From Acanthamoeba sp. SK_2022b (taxonomy: Eukaryota > Discosea > Longamoebia > Acanthamoebidae), in contig JANDJZ010000556.1 in assembly GCA_027943245.1 (NCBI GenBank), forward strand, positions 1 through 39,162: a stretch of 39,162 nt of DNA, read 5' to 3'. The translations under genes and the position numbers were made by a program. Positions 21,293 to 32,807 of this stretch are shown here, piece after piece. Each line of letters begins with the position of its first letter. The first letter of the stretch is position 1. The notes under the pieces were generated by a model. The model ran no database searches. It worked only from the letters and a program-made list of their open reading frames with translations, and was not told the origin of the DNA.

Positions 21293-22510
21293 TAATTGAG
21301 TGCACTTATCCCTTCTATCCATTTCCCGTCTTTGTTGGCACACCCACCTCTGATGGAGAAGCTCTTTACTACTAAGAAAGCAGCGTGCGTTGGTCACGTT
21401 CTCGCAAGGGCACGCACTGTACAATGCCGCACTTGTGCTCACTCCCCGTTGTTCTGTGGTCCGTTCGCTGATGTCTCTACACAGTCAAACGGCCGCCATT
21501 CTTCCCCGCCTTCGCCCGGTTTGGTCTAGTAGACAACGGCTCCGGGAGCAAGGGCCCTCCTCCTGCGCCTCTTGTCGCGGAAGTGCTTGAGCGTGAGGAC
21601 GCCGAGAACGACAACGAGTACTTTCTTCCACATGATGTGATCTGTAGCGAGGACACACGGGTAAGCGAAAGCGTTGCCAACACAGGAAGGCCGGAACCTC
21701 ACGCACCTAGAGTCGCTTGGTAGTGTTTATAGGTTGGAGTGTTGTGATGCTGTTGTGTTGCTTGCTGCTTGACGTTGCTTGTATACTGGTTCGTCGGCCA
21801 GGCGCGCTTAAATACCCGGTCGAGTGGAGGGAGATGAAGAACTACGTTGGTTATCACTTGCATTCACAGCGACACTCGAGGAGAGCAGTGTGGGATTCTA
21901 TCACAACCTGGCACCTACAGACACCGAAGATGGCCTTTTTCTCTCTCACGTTCCTTGTCTTCTCTCTGAATCTGCGCCATCGCGATCTCCCTGTACCTCC
22001 CATGCCAACCGTTCTCTTGGCCCTTTTCAACGCAAGGTGCGACCGCCTTCGCCAGTTGAGAAGGCCGTCATCTCCAGGAAGGGCGCAAAGGGCTCCACGC
22101 GAAAGGCCGTCCTTTAGTTGCCCCTGTCACGTGAGCATAACTTATATTTCAGTTGAATTCCGTGTATTCGCGAGTTATCCACCTCCCGTCACCACCCCAA
22201 CCGGCTGCCTGTCCCCTTCCTTGGCCTTGTGTGGTGTGGAGACTACGAGTTGTTTTGACACACTTGACGCAGTACTCAGGCTCCCTGCTTTGCCTGCCCT
22301 CTCCGGCCTTCTAAACATCTCTGGATCACAAACGGGTAGGTTGCTCTGTTTCATCTTTTTCGATCCGCCCCCGCCCACCACCTTTCTTTTTCTTCCTGTC
22401 GTCGGTTCCAAGGAAGGTGTTGTCATATGGCTAGGCGTTGCTTAAGTGGCCTCCTCTTGGCTCCCTTTTGCTAACTCTACCCACGCACCTCTCCAGCACT
22501 CAGAGAGCGA
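21293..22510. other. 1.2-kb region without a confident gene
   Basis: Several weak signals are present. A plus-strand open frame at 21485-21718 follows an acceptor-like tctacacag. A plus-strand frame from 21824 to 22117 has no ATG and ends in a Lys-rich tail. A minus-strand frame at 22426-22175 begins with ATG and has an NLS-like GRKRKV. Codon bias is weaker than in neighbouring genes and no set of exons joins convincingly. It also contains the promoter of the F-box/MORN gene. Confidence 0.4.
21526..21633 (-). CDS. Possible 35-residue membrane microprotein
   Basis: An ATG-initiated frame of 35 codons with a hydrophobic helix (VLVVVLGVLTL) followed by a strongly basic patch (RDKRRRRR). An acceptor-like gctacag ends 8 bp upstream, which would fit a spliced 5' UTR. 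The topology fits a single-pass membrane anchor or a mitochondrial small protein. It is antisense to another open frame, so only one of the two is likely real. Confidence 0.25.
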   Translation of the reverse strand: MWKKVLVVVLGVLTLKHFRDKRRRRRALAPGAVVY

Positions 22511-24617
22511 ATGAAGGCAACAAAGAGAAAGAGGGAGGCCCTCTCTGGGGAAGAGGATGGAGGTAGTACGAGCACTATATCACCTACAAGTACAGCAACA
22601 ACTGCAGAGTCCAACTACTGTGATCCCAGCAACCCAGCTGGAGACGAAGTGCTTGGCGCTGACCATCCTCAGCCACGACTGCAGCAGACAGCAGCGAGTA
22701 AGAGACGGCGAACCGTCGCGACTCCAGGTTCACGAGAAGAGGCGTTGAGTCGGGAGAGTGTTGCTGCGGATGGCGTGGGCAGCTTGCTGACCAAGCGCCG
22801 ACGAAGGCAAGACCCAACTGCTGTAGACGACGGGGGTGGCCCTCACGATCAGTTCACCAGCGCGGAGGACCTGAACGGCGTGGATGACACCGACTTCGAC
22901 CGTCCTCGGCACCCAGCGCGCCCACCACGACACGACCAGCAGCGGGACGAAGCGGATGGAGCCACGACGCTGCAGAGGGCAGCGAAGAAGGCCAAAGCCA
23001 GCTCGGCCGAGGCCGGGCTCATCTCTCCAATGCGCGCCTTTGCCGACGCCGAGGCTGCAGCGGCAGCCGCCGTGGCCAACGGCCCGCTGGGCGACTTCGC
23101 CGTACTCCCGGTCGAGATCATGCTCCATCTCCTGTCCTTCCTCTCTGGCAAGGATGTGTGCCACATTCGACTCACCAGCTCCGAGTTCAATCGGTTCGTC
23201 GCCGCGCTGCGCTGTCCGTGGCTCGTGTCGTGTCGTGCGCTGATGACCTGGCGCGCGACAGGCTGGGCAAGGACGAGACGCTGTGGAAGGCCATATGCCT
23301 GCGCGAGTTCGAGCCCATCCCCAACCGCCTCTTCCAGCAGCCCTTCGGCAAGACCTGGGAGTGGTTGTACAGAAGCAAAGCGGTACCGTCCCCGCGAACT
23401 GCATCAACGACAGGCGCACTGTTGGGTTTTGGAGGCCTTGGGTTGTAACGCTGGAAGCTCCCTCTGTTCATACTTAGGTGGTCCACAACACCAAGGACAG
23501 CATCAAGGACGGTGCGGTGTGTTGCTACCGAACGAAGGAGTGCAGGTATGCGCGTGTGGTTTTCCGACGTCTCGAGGAGGGAGTTGGGCTGGACTGACTT
23601 GGCTGCTCTGCCTTCTGCTAACCTCTCCTCGCAGATACGAGGGCGAATGGCGGGAGAAGGAGCTGGACGGCTACGGCATAGAGCTCTGGTCGGACGGCGA
23701 GGAGTACGAGGGGTGGAGCACTCATGGCCGACTCAACGGTTACGGCAGAGCCTCCTACACCTCGGGTACTCGCCATTCTCACTCACTCGCTCGCTCGCCC
23801 GCAGATCCGCGTTGGCCAGTCTTGACACTAGTGTCGTTCAAAACTACTAGGCGACACATACATAGGCATGTGGAAGAACGGACTGCGAGACGGGGGCATC
23901 TACGTGTGGAGGTGCGTAGCAGAGCAATTGCTCTAGCGTTGGTGAATGCATTTTCACTCGATCGTAACGCAGTGACGGGTGGCGGTATGAGGGCGAGTAC
24001 CAGGACGGGAAGCTCACTGGCCGTGGCACCCTCTTGTACGTTCTGAGACCTCCTTTCATCGCCGTTGAGTTTTCATGCCGTGTGGCACGATGAAGGAGAC
24101 GCAACTGACCCACGCACATGCGATCAGATTCAAGAACGGGAGCAAGTTCACTGGGCATTGGCTCGACGGAGAACGGCACGGTGAAGGTACTAGCCAACCA
24201 TCAAAGAAGGCCTCCTAGACTACTAGAAAAGGAGCGCCTAACAATCAAGTCGTGGGGGCAGGCACGATGATGTACTTTGACGGCAGCCGGTACGAAGGGG
24301 AGTGGAAACACGACAAGCGAGAGGGGAGGGGCATACTCTACTGGCCCGCCTCCTCGCCCGCCACGTCTTCGACGACGTCTGGAGCGCCGTACTCCTGCGC
24401 CTCCCCGCCCACGCCCTCTTCGTTTGATTCGCCTTCGCCTCGCATGCCGGCGCCTCCTGCTTCCTCCTCTCCTTCCGCGAGTAGCCCGAAACAGAAGGTG
24501 AAGCACATGCGGTACGAAGGCTTCTGGCGCGACGACCAGATTCTCGAGGGCGGCAAGGTCTTGTGGGAGGATGGAGCCGAGCTCTCGCTTGAAGAGGCGC
24601 TCAAGCGACTCAGGTGA
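22511..24617 (+). CDS. F-box and MORN-repeat protein
   Basis: Eight exons: 22511-23193, 23262-23382, 23478-23545, 23635-23765, 23851-23911, 23973-24035, 24128-24186, 24262-24617, giving 513 residues with matching phases. The first 190 residues are disordered with several NLS-like basic clusters (KRKR, KRRRR). An F-box follows at about 195-235 (LPVEIMLHLLSFLSGKDVCHIRLTSSEFNRL, interrupted by intron 1 after FNR), then DETLWKAICLREF, typical of F-box proteins. From about 290 to the end there are at least seven MORN-type units (YEGEW, YEGWS, YIGMW, YEGEY, FTGHW, YEGEW, YEGFW), with a Ser/Pro-rich insert before the last. F-box proteins recruit Skp1-Cullin-1 ubiquitin ligase; MORN repeats are probably the membrane- or substrate-binding part. 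Confidence 0.85.
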
Positions 24618-24874
24618 GGCAGCCTGGTGTTTATAAATAAAGAAAAAATGAATTTCCAAGTTGAATAAAAGAAATCAAAAAGAAATTACGAGCCTGAATA
24701 TTGGTGGGAAATCGTCTAAAGTCCGAGAGACCAGAGCAAGTTGTGGCGGGAGGGAGTTCGTTGCCCTTCTGCAGTGCCGAAGCGATCGAAAGCACACGCT
24801 CCAGATTTTGCCTCTCCCCGTTCTCACGCCAATCGCCCACCATAAATCCTCCCGGCCAGTGTCGGCGCCGCCGA

Positions 24875-26980
24875 ATGGAAACAGAAATCAATTCGGCAGA
24901 GGGAAGCGTCTTTGTGGGGGACGACATCGATTGGCAGTCCCTTGGTGCGTGCCCTCTGTCCCTCCTCCTCCTCTCCGGTTTAATCGCGGCCAGAAAAAAA
25001 AAGTTCCTTCTTAATCAGTCCGACCTGCTTCTTTCACTATGTAACGGCACGCACTCTCTGTCTGTTGCATTCCTGTGCTGACAACGTGATGTGTTCGTGC
25101 GCATGTATGTGTGCCCGTAATGGTGGTGTGAGCAGACAAGTCCAAGTTCTACCTATGGTCCTTTGCGTTCTTCATGGGAGTGCGAACGCTCGTCTATCCT
25201 CCCATTTTGATCAAGACGAGGCTGCAGGTGCAGCAGGTACGGCCCTCTTTCCATTTCACTCCATTCCCTCATCTTTTCATTCGCCGGCCGTAGGCCTGAC
25301 TCCCATTCTCTCGATCCATCGTCGCCGGATGCTCCCTGCAATCGATCGCAGGGCCGCTCCCAGTATCGAGGAACCTTCGATGCGTTCCGCAAGATATTCA
25401 AGATGGAGGGCTTCAGAGGTGCGTCAGGCAGCGATGCGCCGCTTTGTCGTCTGATTGGTGGAGTCTTAGCATCGCGCGATCCAGAGAGCTAGGCTAACCT
25501 CTCCTCCCTCCCTCCCTCTTCTTCTGTGGGGCGCCCAGGCTTTTACAAGGGCTTCCTCACCACGTCCGTGGGCATCATTCCCGGTAAGCAATTCAATCGC
25601 CATCACACAGCGTGAGGCGGAAGTAGGTTTCACGCGGCGGAGGCGTAGAAGTAGGAAGCGCACGCGTGTGCGTCGTCTGCTCTAACCACCCGTTACCCCA
25701 CACCTCGATTCGCTGCGCTTTCAGGCCAGTTCATGTACATCACAGTCTACGAGTTTGTGCGACATCACATCAAGTCATTTTTCCCCACAGACTCGTTGAG
25801 ATACGGTATACCTTCTCCCTCTGTCGTCTCTCCGTTGCTTTGCGAATGACTTGGCGGGAAAACTCACCCCTCCTCTCAAGATGCCCTCCGTAACTTCATC
25901 GGCGGCGGCACGGCTTCGCTGGCGTCTTCGTTGGTGAGCGTGCCGCTCGACGTCGTCTCTCAGCTCCTGATGATTCAGGTATGACTTCCTTTAGCGCACT
26001 TCTCACGCTTCCCTTCCCCATATCCTTATACCCTGGCTTGCGTACAGGACGGCACTGTGAACAAGCGAAAGTACACGGGTGGCATCAGTATGTCCGACCT
26101 CAATGTCATGGCCTGTTTTTTTTTTATTTATTTTTTTATTTATAATTTATTTATTTGTTTGTTTGTTTACACCGTTACGTTCGATGAATCTGTACACGCG
26201 ACAGCACTAACTCTGTTTTTCGTAAACGCCAGACGCATTCTGCGACATTTTGAAGACCGAGGGAATACGGGGGCTGTACCGCGGCTACACGGCGTCCATG
26301 ATGGTGTATGTCCCCTCGTCCGGCATCTGGTGGGGCACCTACGCCAGCGGTACCTTCGCCTCTCCCCTCGAGGGGCTTCCACTACGTCTCATGCCCATCT
26401 CTGCCTCCTTTTAGTCAAGGGCAAGGCCGCTGCGCTCATCAACGAGCAGGGCGGAGTGCTGCGCCAGCTCGATGTGCTCATTTACGGGCTCTGCGGCGTG
26501 CTTGCCGGTAGCACCGCCGGTACACCCACCACGTCCCTTTCTTTGACTTTGCGCGCGTGCGTTTGGCGGTTGTCTCACCTGTGCTGGTCGCAGTGGTGGT
26601 GACGAACCCGATGGACGTGGTGAAGACCCGCCTGCAGGTGCTCGGCTACACCAACTCCGCAGCCGCGCCGCCACAGCCGACCGTGGCAGTCGGCGGCCAG
26701 CCACCACCGATTCGAAGCGATCTACACAGGATCACCATCTGGTCGACAGCTAAGCAATTGCTCCGAGAAGAAGGTGACATACACACCACACGGTGTCTTA
26801 CGTGAGTGCTTCGAGTGGTGGCTCACGCGATGTCGTGCGACATTGTAACGTAATATCACATCAGGCTGGAGGGCGCTCAAGAAGGGCATCACGGCACGCA
26901 TGATGTCGATGGCCCCCGTGTCCTTCCTCATGACGATCACCTACGAGCAGGCCAAGCGACTCGCCGTGAAGCAGCCGTGA
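24875..26980 (+). CDS. SLC25A44: Mitochondrial carrier, SLC25A44-like
   Basis: Eleven exons: 24875-24944, 25136-25236, 25352-25418, 25539-25583, 25725-25805, 25881-25978, 26048-26087, 26233-26349, 26415-26519, 26594-26773, 26865-26980; all in phase, 339 residues. Three mitochondrial-carrier repeats are visible. The opening DKSKFYLWSFAFFMGVRTLVYPP is very close to the SLC25A44 branch, followed by LIKTRLQVQ. The second repeat has SVPLDVVSQLLMIQ and the third TNPMDVVKTRLQV. Human SLC25A44 imports branched-chain amino acids into mitochondria, so the same inner-membrane role is likely. The first-repeat signature lacks the acidic residue, as is usual in this branch. Intron 7 is unusually T-rich (26113-26165). 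Its stop codon is 97 bp before the next gene on the same strand. Confidence 0.9.
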
Positions 26981-27077
26981 GCGGCTTGTGTGATGCATCC
27001 GCCAATAGCACAATTTATTTATATATTAATTCATTTTCGAATTAAAACTTTGAAAAATGTGAGGAAACACAACAAAG

Positions 27078-30000
27078 ATGGAAATGGACGGAGAGGACGA
27101 CGGGGGAGGCCTCTACACTATCGCCGTGGTGGGCGGAGGAGGGGTGGGCAAATCCTCCCTCATCCGCCGATTTATCGAACGTGTGGGAGAAAAGAGGAAA
27201 GATGAAGCACCCGCCGACGGTGGACCTTCCACCGGTGCCCAAGCAAAGGAGGAAGACGGAAACGAAGACGAGTACGAGCCCACCCTGCGCGACGAGTACA
27301 CCGTTCGTCTCTTCCTTTCGGCGCACCGCTCTTGTACAACCCCCCCCCCTCTCTTTCTCTCTTTCGCTTTCTCTTCTACGGCCCAGGTTTCTCCTCACCC
27401 GCGAGCTCGTGCCACAAAGGCGTGGTGACGTTCATCGACACGGCGGGCCAGGAGCAGTACGTGGAAGCGCGGCGCGAGGCCATCGGGTCGGCCCAGGGCT
27501 TCCTCCTCGTCTACGACGTCACACAGCGGTATCTCTTTCCCGGTTGCGTCAAGCAGACAGACCATAGGCGTGACAGCTCGCGTTGCCCCCGATCTCTGCT
27601 GACGGTGACTGGGCTCCAGGATGAGCTTCGAGGAGTGCGAGGGGTTCGTGGACGACGTGTGCCGCGCCAAGAACACGGACTCACGAGATCTGCCCATGCT
27701 TGTTCTGGGCAACAAAAACGACCGGCCCGCCGACAAGCAGGTGTCACTCCTCCCTCTCCTCCGTCCCTTGGCCTTGGTCGATCCCTCAACGTCTCGGTTG
27801 GTGGACGTGCAGGTCAACACCGAAGACCTGCAGGCGTTCGGAGACGACATCGGCTGTCCATGCAGGCGTGTCCCCCCCCCGCTTCCCTGATTGGTCGTGG
27901 CTAAGGCGCCGATGAGCTCACGACGGTGACACTCGCTGATAATGTTCAGGGAGGTGAGTGCCGCGGATGGGACGGGCGTGGAGGAAGCGCTGAGGGCTCT
28001 GATCGAGCTCGTCGACGTGAGCGTCAGCCGCGGCAAGGAGGGCGTCCTGAGCATCACCCCCAGCACGATCAACCGGTGGAAAAAGGTGGCCCGCAGGCTC
28101 GGAGGCTCACACGCGCACACACGCATGACTCAGCAGCACGCCTCCCTCGGGGGGGGGGGCACTAACACATCCGCGCGCAGTATTGGTTCGTGCTGAAGGG
28201 CGACGAGCTGAAATACTTCAAGTGCGCCAAGGGCATGCCCATCTTGGGCAAGCTCAAGGGCGTCATCAAGCTGGTACGCGTTTGAAGCCGCACCTGCCGC
28301 GCTGGGGCCACCTTTGGATTGTGACGATCGGCGTGGGGCGTGCGAGCAGGAGGGCATGATCGAAGTGCGGCGAGCCCACAAGGACGTTGGCCGTGAAGAC
28401 GCCTTCACCATGGTGATGCCGACGGGCACCTTCTACTTTGGCGCCAGCAACAGGTAAGCCCACCCTCACCACACACTTGAGCTCAGCATTAGTCAATGAA
28501 TTGTGTGCGTGTGCGTGTGCGACACGTAGAAAGGAGAGAGAGGAGTGGCTTGGTGTGCTGAAGCGTCACGTGCGAGCGGTGATGATGAAGAAGTTCAACT
28601 TTGCCTTCGAGGAAACCGCGAACGAGGGGTGCCCGCTGGGAGAGGGCAGCAGCGTCGATCACGACCACGGGCGATACCTCACCACGCCAAGCGGCGAGCG
28701 CGCGCTATTGGTCGAGAGCTCCGGCAAGATCAAGCGAGTGAAAAAGAAGAAAGCAAAGAGCGGAGACATTTCGATGAGCTCCGGCGACGTGCCCACTGTG
28801 GCCGACAAGCTCAAAAGAGAGAAGCACGACAAGAAAGAGAGGAAAAAGAAGAACGAAGAGCAAGAACCCACGACGGAAGGCGAGGCACCCCCCGAGGAGA
28901 GCGCGTCTACTGATGCCTTCACGATCGCTGTGCTGGGCGGCGGCGGCGTGGGCAAGTCGTCGCTCATCACCCGCTTCCTGGTCGACGACTTCTACGGCGA
29001 GGACACCGCGGATCCAACGCTGCAGGACGAGTACTCTGGTCGCATCGTCATCGACAATCGCGCCTGTACGCGTCAATTCGCCTGCGTTCATTCGTCCGCC
29101 GGGAGAGGGCTAACTTGAGTCTGTGGGCGAAGGCGTGGTGACGTTCATCGACACGGCAGGCCAGGAGCAGTACGTGGAAGCGCGACGCGAGGCCATCGGG
29201 TCGGCCCAGGGCTTCCTCCTCGTCTACGACGTCACTCAGCCGTACGTGCTCGGCCCGCAGCGTTCGTGCGCTGTTAGGACACAAGAGCAAGCCGTGGCAG
29301 CAGCGATTGACGCACCGCGCTCTGTGTCGTGTGGCGGTGACTGTGCTTCAGGATGAGCTTCGAGGAGTGCGAGGGGTTCGTGGACGACGTGTGCCGCGTC
29401 ACGAATCAGGACTCGTCTGAGTTGCCCATGCTTGTGCTGGGCAACAAAAACGATCGTCCCGCCGACAAGCAGGTACATCGCTTATTATAATGAGCCCGAG
29501 TTCCTCACTCCATCTTTAATGACGCTTGCGTGCGTAAAGGTTTCAACTGAAGAGCTCAGGAAGTTTGCGGATAACGCGGGATGCCCCTGGAGGTACGCGA
29601 ACCCGCGCTTCTGAGTGTTGGAGTCGCCGCTCACTCTCTTCTCGGCGCTCCGATCGTTGATCTGCGACAGGGAGGTCTGTGCGGCATCGGGAGACGGCAT
29701 AAAGGAGAGCCTGTGGGCGTTGATCGAGCTGATCTCGGTCAGCAGGAGCAACGGCAAGGGCGGGACCCTGTGGCTCTCCTCCAGCACCAACCCACGATGG
29801 AAGAAGGTGAGTGAGTGCCCTCCTGCAGGCTCGCGTGAGATTGGGCCCAACCGCTCACGCCTCGTGCGAATGGCCCGATGGAACAACGCAGCGCTGGTGT
29901 GTGTTGAAGAAAGACGAGCTGCGCTACTACAAGCATGCCAAGGACGTGTTGCTCGACAAGCAAGCCGGGTTTGTGAAGCTGGTGCGGGAAATGCTGGGCA

Positions 30001-31211
30001 TTACCTCAGCACACATGTATGGCGTCGCCCAGAGGCGTGCTGCTCACACGGTGGTGGTCGGTCGTGGCCTGCAGGAGGGCATGATCGAGGTGAGAAAGGC
30101 CGGGAGCGAGGTGAAGCGGGACCACTCATTGCTGATGGTCACCTCCCTCGGCACTCTCTTCTTCTCCGCCGAATCTGAGTGCGTTGTCTCGACCTGCCCT
30201 GGGGCCCCATGGCCCTGTTGCCTATACTCCGCCTAACGGTCATACGACCACGGCAGATCTGAGCTCAGCGCCTGGCTGGACGTGCTGAAGCGCCACGTGC
30301 GGGCCGTGGGCATCAGGAAGTACAACGTCACACTTCATCAGGAGAGGCGCAAGGAGGGCAAGGATGGCGAGGGTGGGCCGGCGGCGGCGCCAAAGAACGA
30401 AAGCGAGAAGAGCGAAAGCGACAAAGGAAAGAGGAAAAAGCAGACGTGGGCGGTGGTTGAAGAAGTCGCTACACAGACTGTCGACACCCACGGGGAGAAG
30501 GGGAGCGAGTCTATGGGAGCGGACAAGGCCAACAGCGAAGACAAGAAGGGCAAGGGCATGCTGAGTCGCAGCGGCGGCGAAAGCGCAAGGAAGGAGAGGC
30601 AGGAGAAGCGAAACACGCCCAGCAAGATGCTGATGACGTTCCTCCGCACTTCGCTGGCCAACCTCAAGGAGGGCGACACCGTCAGCCGGCAGGACAGGAG
30701 CTTCAGCTCGGCCGGCAGCAGCGGAGACGAGGGATCGTCGTCCCCGCCTTCGAACGGCAGTCCGTCGTCGTCTGGCCGTCGACGCAGCACGCTGTCGCTC
30801 GGCCGCAAGAGCGGGAGCATGTACGCGCCTTCGCGGTCGGCGCCGTTGCCTGCCGTCGAGGAACGCCCGCGGAGCTTGTCCGTCGCGCGGCAGGACAGCG
30901 ACGGTGGCGGGTGTGCGGTGTCGAAGCCGAGTTCGCATCCGTCGTCGCCGCAGCGGATGGCGGGTAAGAAGGAGGCTACGCGCCGCAAGAAGGCGATTGT
31001 CGACGACGAGGAATGGAAGAGCGTCTTTGGCGACGCGAAGACGCAGGAGTCAAAGAAGAGCGATGGGGCCGAAGACGAAGGCAAGGAGATGAAGAGAAAG
31101 CAGAAAGAGAAGAAAGAGAAGAAAGAGCCGAAGAAAGCAGAGAGCCTGGTGGACACTAGCCAGAGCAAGCCGGCCTCCAAGAAAAACAAAGAGAAGACGA
31201 GCGAAGCGTAG
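27078..31211 (+). CDS. Tandem Ras-PH-Ras-PH protein
   Basis: Fifteen exons: 27078-27333, 27420-27528, 27620-27740, 27813-27865, 27950-28085, 28181-28273, 28350-28453, 28530-29065, 29133-29241, 29352-29472, 29540-29592, 29671-29806, 29892-29981, 30075-30178, 30257-31211; 991 residues. Each half has a Ras-like GTPase (G1 GGGGVGKSS, G3 DTAGQEQY, G4 NKND, G5-like SAADG or CAASGDG) followed by a PH domain (W-FVLKGDELKYF or RWCVLKKDELRYY, ending in a Trp-containing helix before VLKRHVRAV). A Lys-rich linker joins the halves and a 200-plus-residue Ser/Lys-rich tail ends it. No CaaX box is present, so the PH domains probably supply membrane binding. Copy 1 has a roughly 25-residue acidic insert before switch I, whereas copy 2 has the compact DPTLQDEYS. 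Both nucleotide-binding sites look complete. Confidence 0.88.
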
Positions 31212-31295
31212 ACCCTCGCCCGACATGTATCATCAAAAATGACAATCGTTCACAGAACCAACCACAGAGACAGAGAGAGAGAGAGAGAGATCGCA
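31212..31295. other. Convergent 84-bp gap with GA repeat
   Basis: Two facing stop codons are 84 bp apart, so the transcripts of the Ras-PH gene and the hydrolase almost certainly overlap at their 3' ends. The gap contains a (GA)n run at about 31267-31289. Confidence 0.7.
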
Positions 31296-31947
31296 TCACA
31301 CGGCCTTGACCACCTCCTCGGTGGTCACCACCCACGCAAACTCCCTGTGCAAATCACTCAGGCTGCATTGGTGCACGTCCTCCGCGCTCCACTTGCGTCC
31401 GTCGACGCCCACTCGATCGAAGGTGGCGCAAGCGTCGCCCACGAGATAGGTGTGGAATCCCAGGTTGCCCGCCATGCGCGTGGTAGTGCTGACGCAGTGG
31501 TTGGTGGTAAGGCCACAGATCACCAACGTGGTGATACCCTGCCCGCGCAGCTCCTCCTCGAGCGTGGTCCCGATGAAGCTGCTATTGACGTGCTTGGTCA
31601 GCCGTCGCTCGCCCTCGACCGGCGCGCATAGCGGGATCGCGGTGAAGCCCTCCGGACTAAAGTCGGGGTTGAGAGGAGAGGCGGCTTCGAGCGAGTGATG
31701 GTGGATATGCCACACGGGACGCTTGGCGCTCCTGAACGCAGTGAGCAGAGAGTGTATGTTGGCCTCCGCTTGCGGGTTGTTACGTGCCCCGCCCCAGTGC
31801 GCGACAGCGTCGAATCCTAAAGGCAAGGAAAGTTAGCTTGCTACGGAGGAGAGTGGAAAGGGATGTCGCACCATGTTGGACATCGATCACAACAAGCGCA
31901 GTCACTTGCTGAGGCAGGGCGGGAGGAAGGGGCTCGGGCGTGGACAT
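31296..31947 (-). CDS. Isochorismatase-like cysteine hydrolase
   Basis: Two exons (minus): 31947-31872 and 31816-31296, joined in phase 1 to 198 residues. The family triad is visible: Asp in VVIDVQ near residue 22, Lys in RRLTKH, and Cys in the TNHCVSTTTRMAGNLGF loop. GLTTNHC is the classical isochorismatase/nicotinamidase-superfamily active-site segment. Such enzymes hydrolyse vinyl ether or amide bonds; the substrate cannot be told from sequence. HIHHHS resembles the metal-site region of the superfamily, though a nicotinamidase would be expected to show a clearer D-x-H motif. No targeting signal is seen with this start. An in-frame ATG upstream at about 31998 could add 17 residues. It diverges from the EFG1 gene. 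Confidence 0.86.
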
Positions 31948-32122
31948 CAGGCGCGGTGGAAGCTTGTTGTTTTCTTCTTTTCCATAATTAGCGAACTGCA
32001 TCTGAATTTGCTCAAATTTTCGGAAAAGTGAAACGATTTCAAGATAGAGTGCCCGTTGCGTCATTTTTCTCTTTATCCTCTTGTTCGCCGGCTTGCTCTT
32101 GAAGTCATACTCAACACCAACC
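31948..32122. promoter_or_regulatory. Shared divergent promoter region, hydrolase / EFG1-like gene
   Basis: 175 bp lie between the start codons of the divergent genes. An A/T-rich core at about 31966-32040 differs from the flanking coding DNA. No known motif is claimed. Confidence 0.45.
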
Positions 32123-32735
32123 ATGCCCAAGCAGACTGCAAACAAAGTTGGCGAGGATGCATCCATGGGCAGAAACAGGAAGGGCGGTCGGCCAAACCGG
32201 CGGATGGGTCCTGCTAAGCGCGGTGCCGGCGCTATTGCCAAGGGTGCCGAGGCCCCCAAGAAGAAGCCCCGCACGGCTGACCAGATCCGGAGCACGCAGC
32301 GACTCCTCCGTAACAAGGTACTACAACATCAGCAAATAAATTATGCAATTTACAAAACTGATTTAATCTCTGCGATTTAATCCAATCGATGAACAGAAAG
32401 ATATGCCGGAGGATCAGAAACAAGCAAAGCAGGCCGAGCTTGAGAGGCTCATAAAGCAGCGCGAGGCCGAGCTTCAGGAGAAGAAGGCCGACCAAATTCA
32501 TCGCAAGTACAAGATGATCAAGTTCTTCGGTATGCACGCTTGACTTTGGCGCTATTGCTCGCTGCTGCCTAACACTCTGTGCAGAGAAGCAAAAGCTGGA
32601 CAGGCAACAAAAGACGCTTCAGAAGAAGCTTCTCGCCGCGACCACCGATGAGGAGAAGGCCACCCTGCAGCAGCAGCTCGACAAGCTTGCCGAAGATCTG
32701 CTCTACGTCTCGGTAATGCTCCAGCCTCTCACGTG

Positions 32736-32807
<72 letters not shown>

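Noticed and set aside
22175..22426. Minus-strand 83-codon frame with an NLS-like segment
   Set aside because: It starts with ATG and reads plausibly, but codon bias is weak and no neighbouring exons join; left unannotated as a gene.
30338..31189. Minus-strand open frame opposite the last Ras-PH exon
   Set aside because: Ser/Leu/Phe-rich mirror of a Lys/Ser-rich tail; no domain or splice support.
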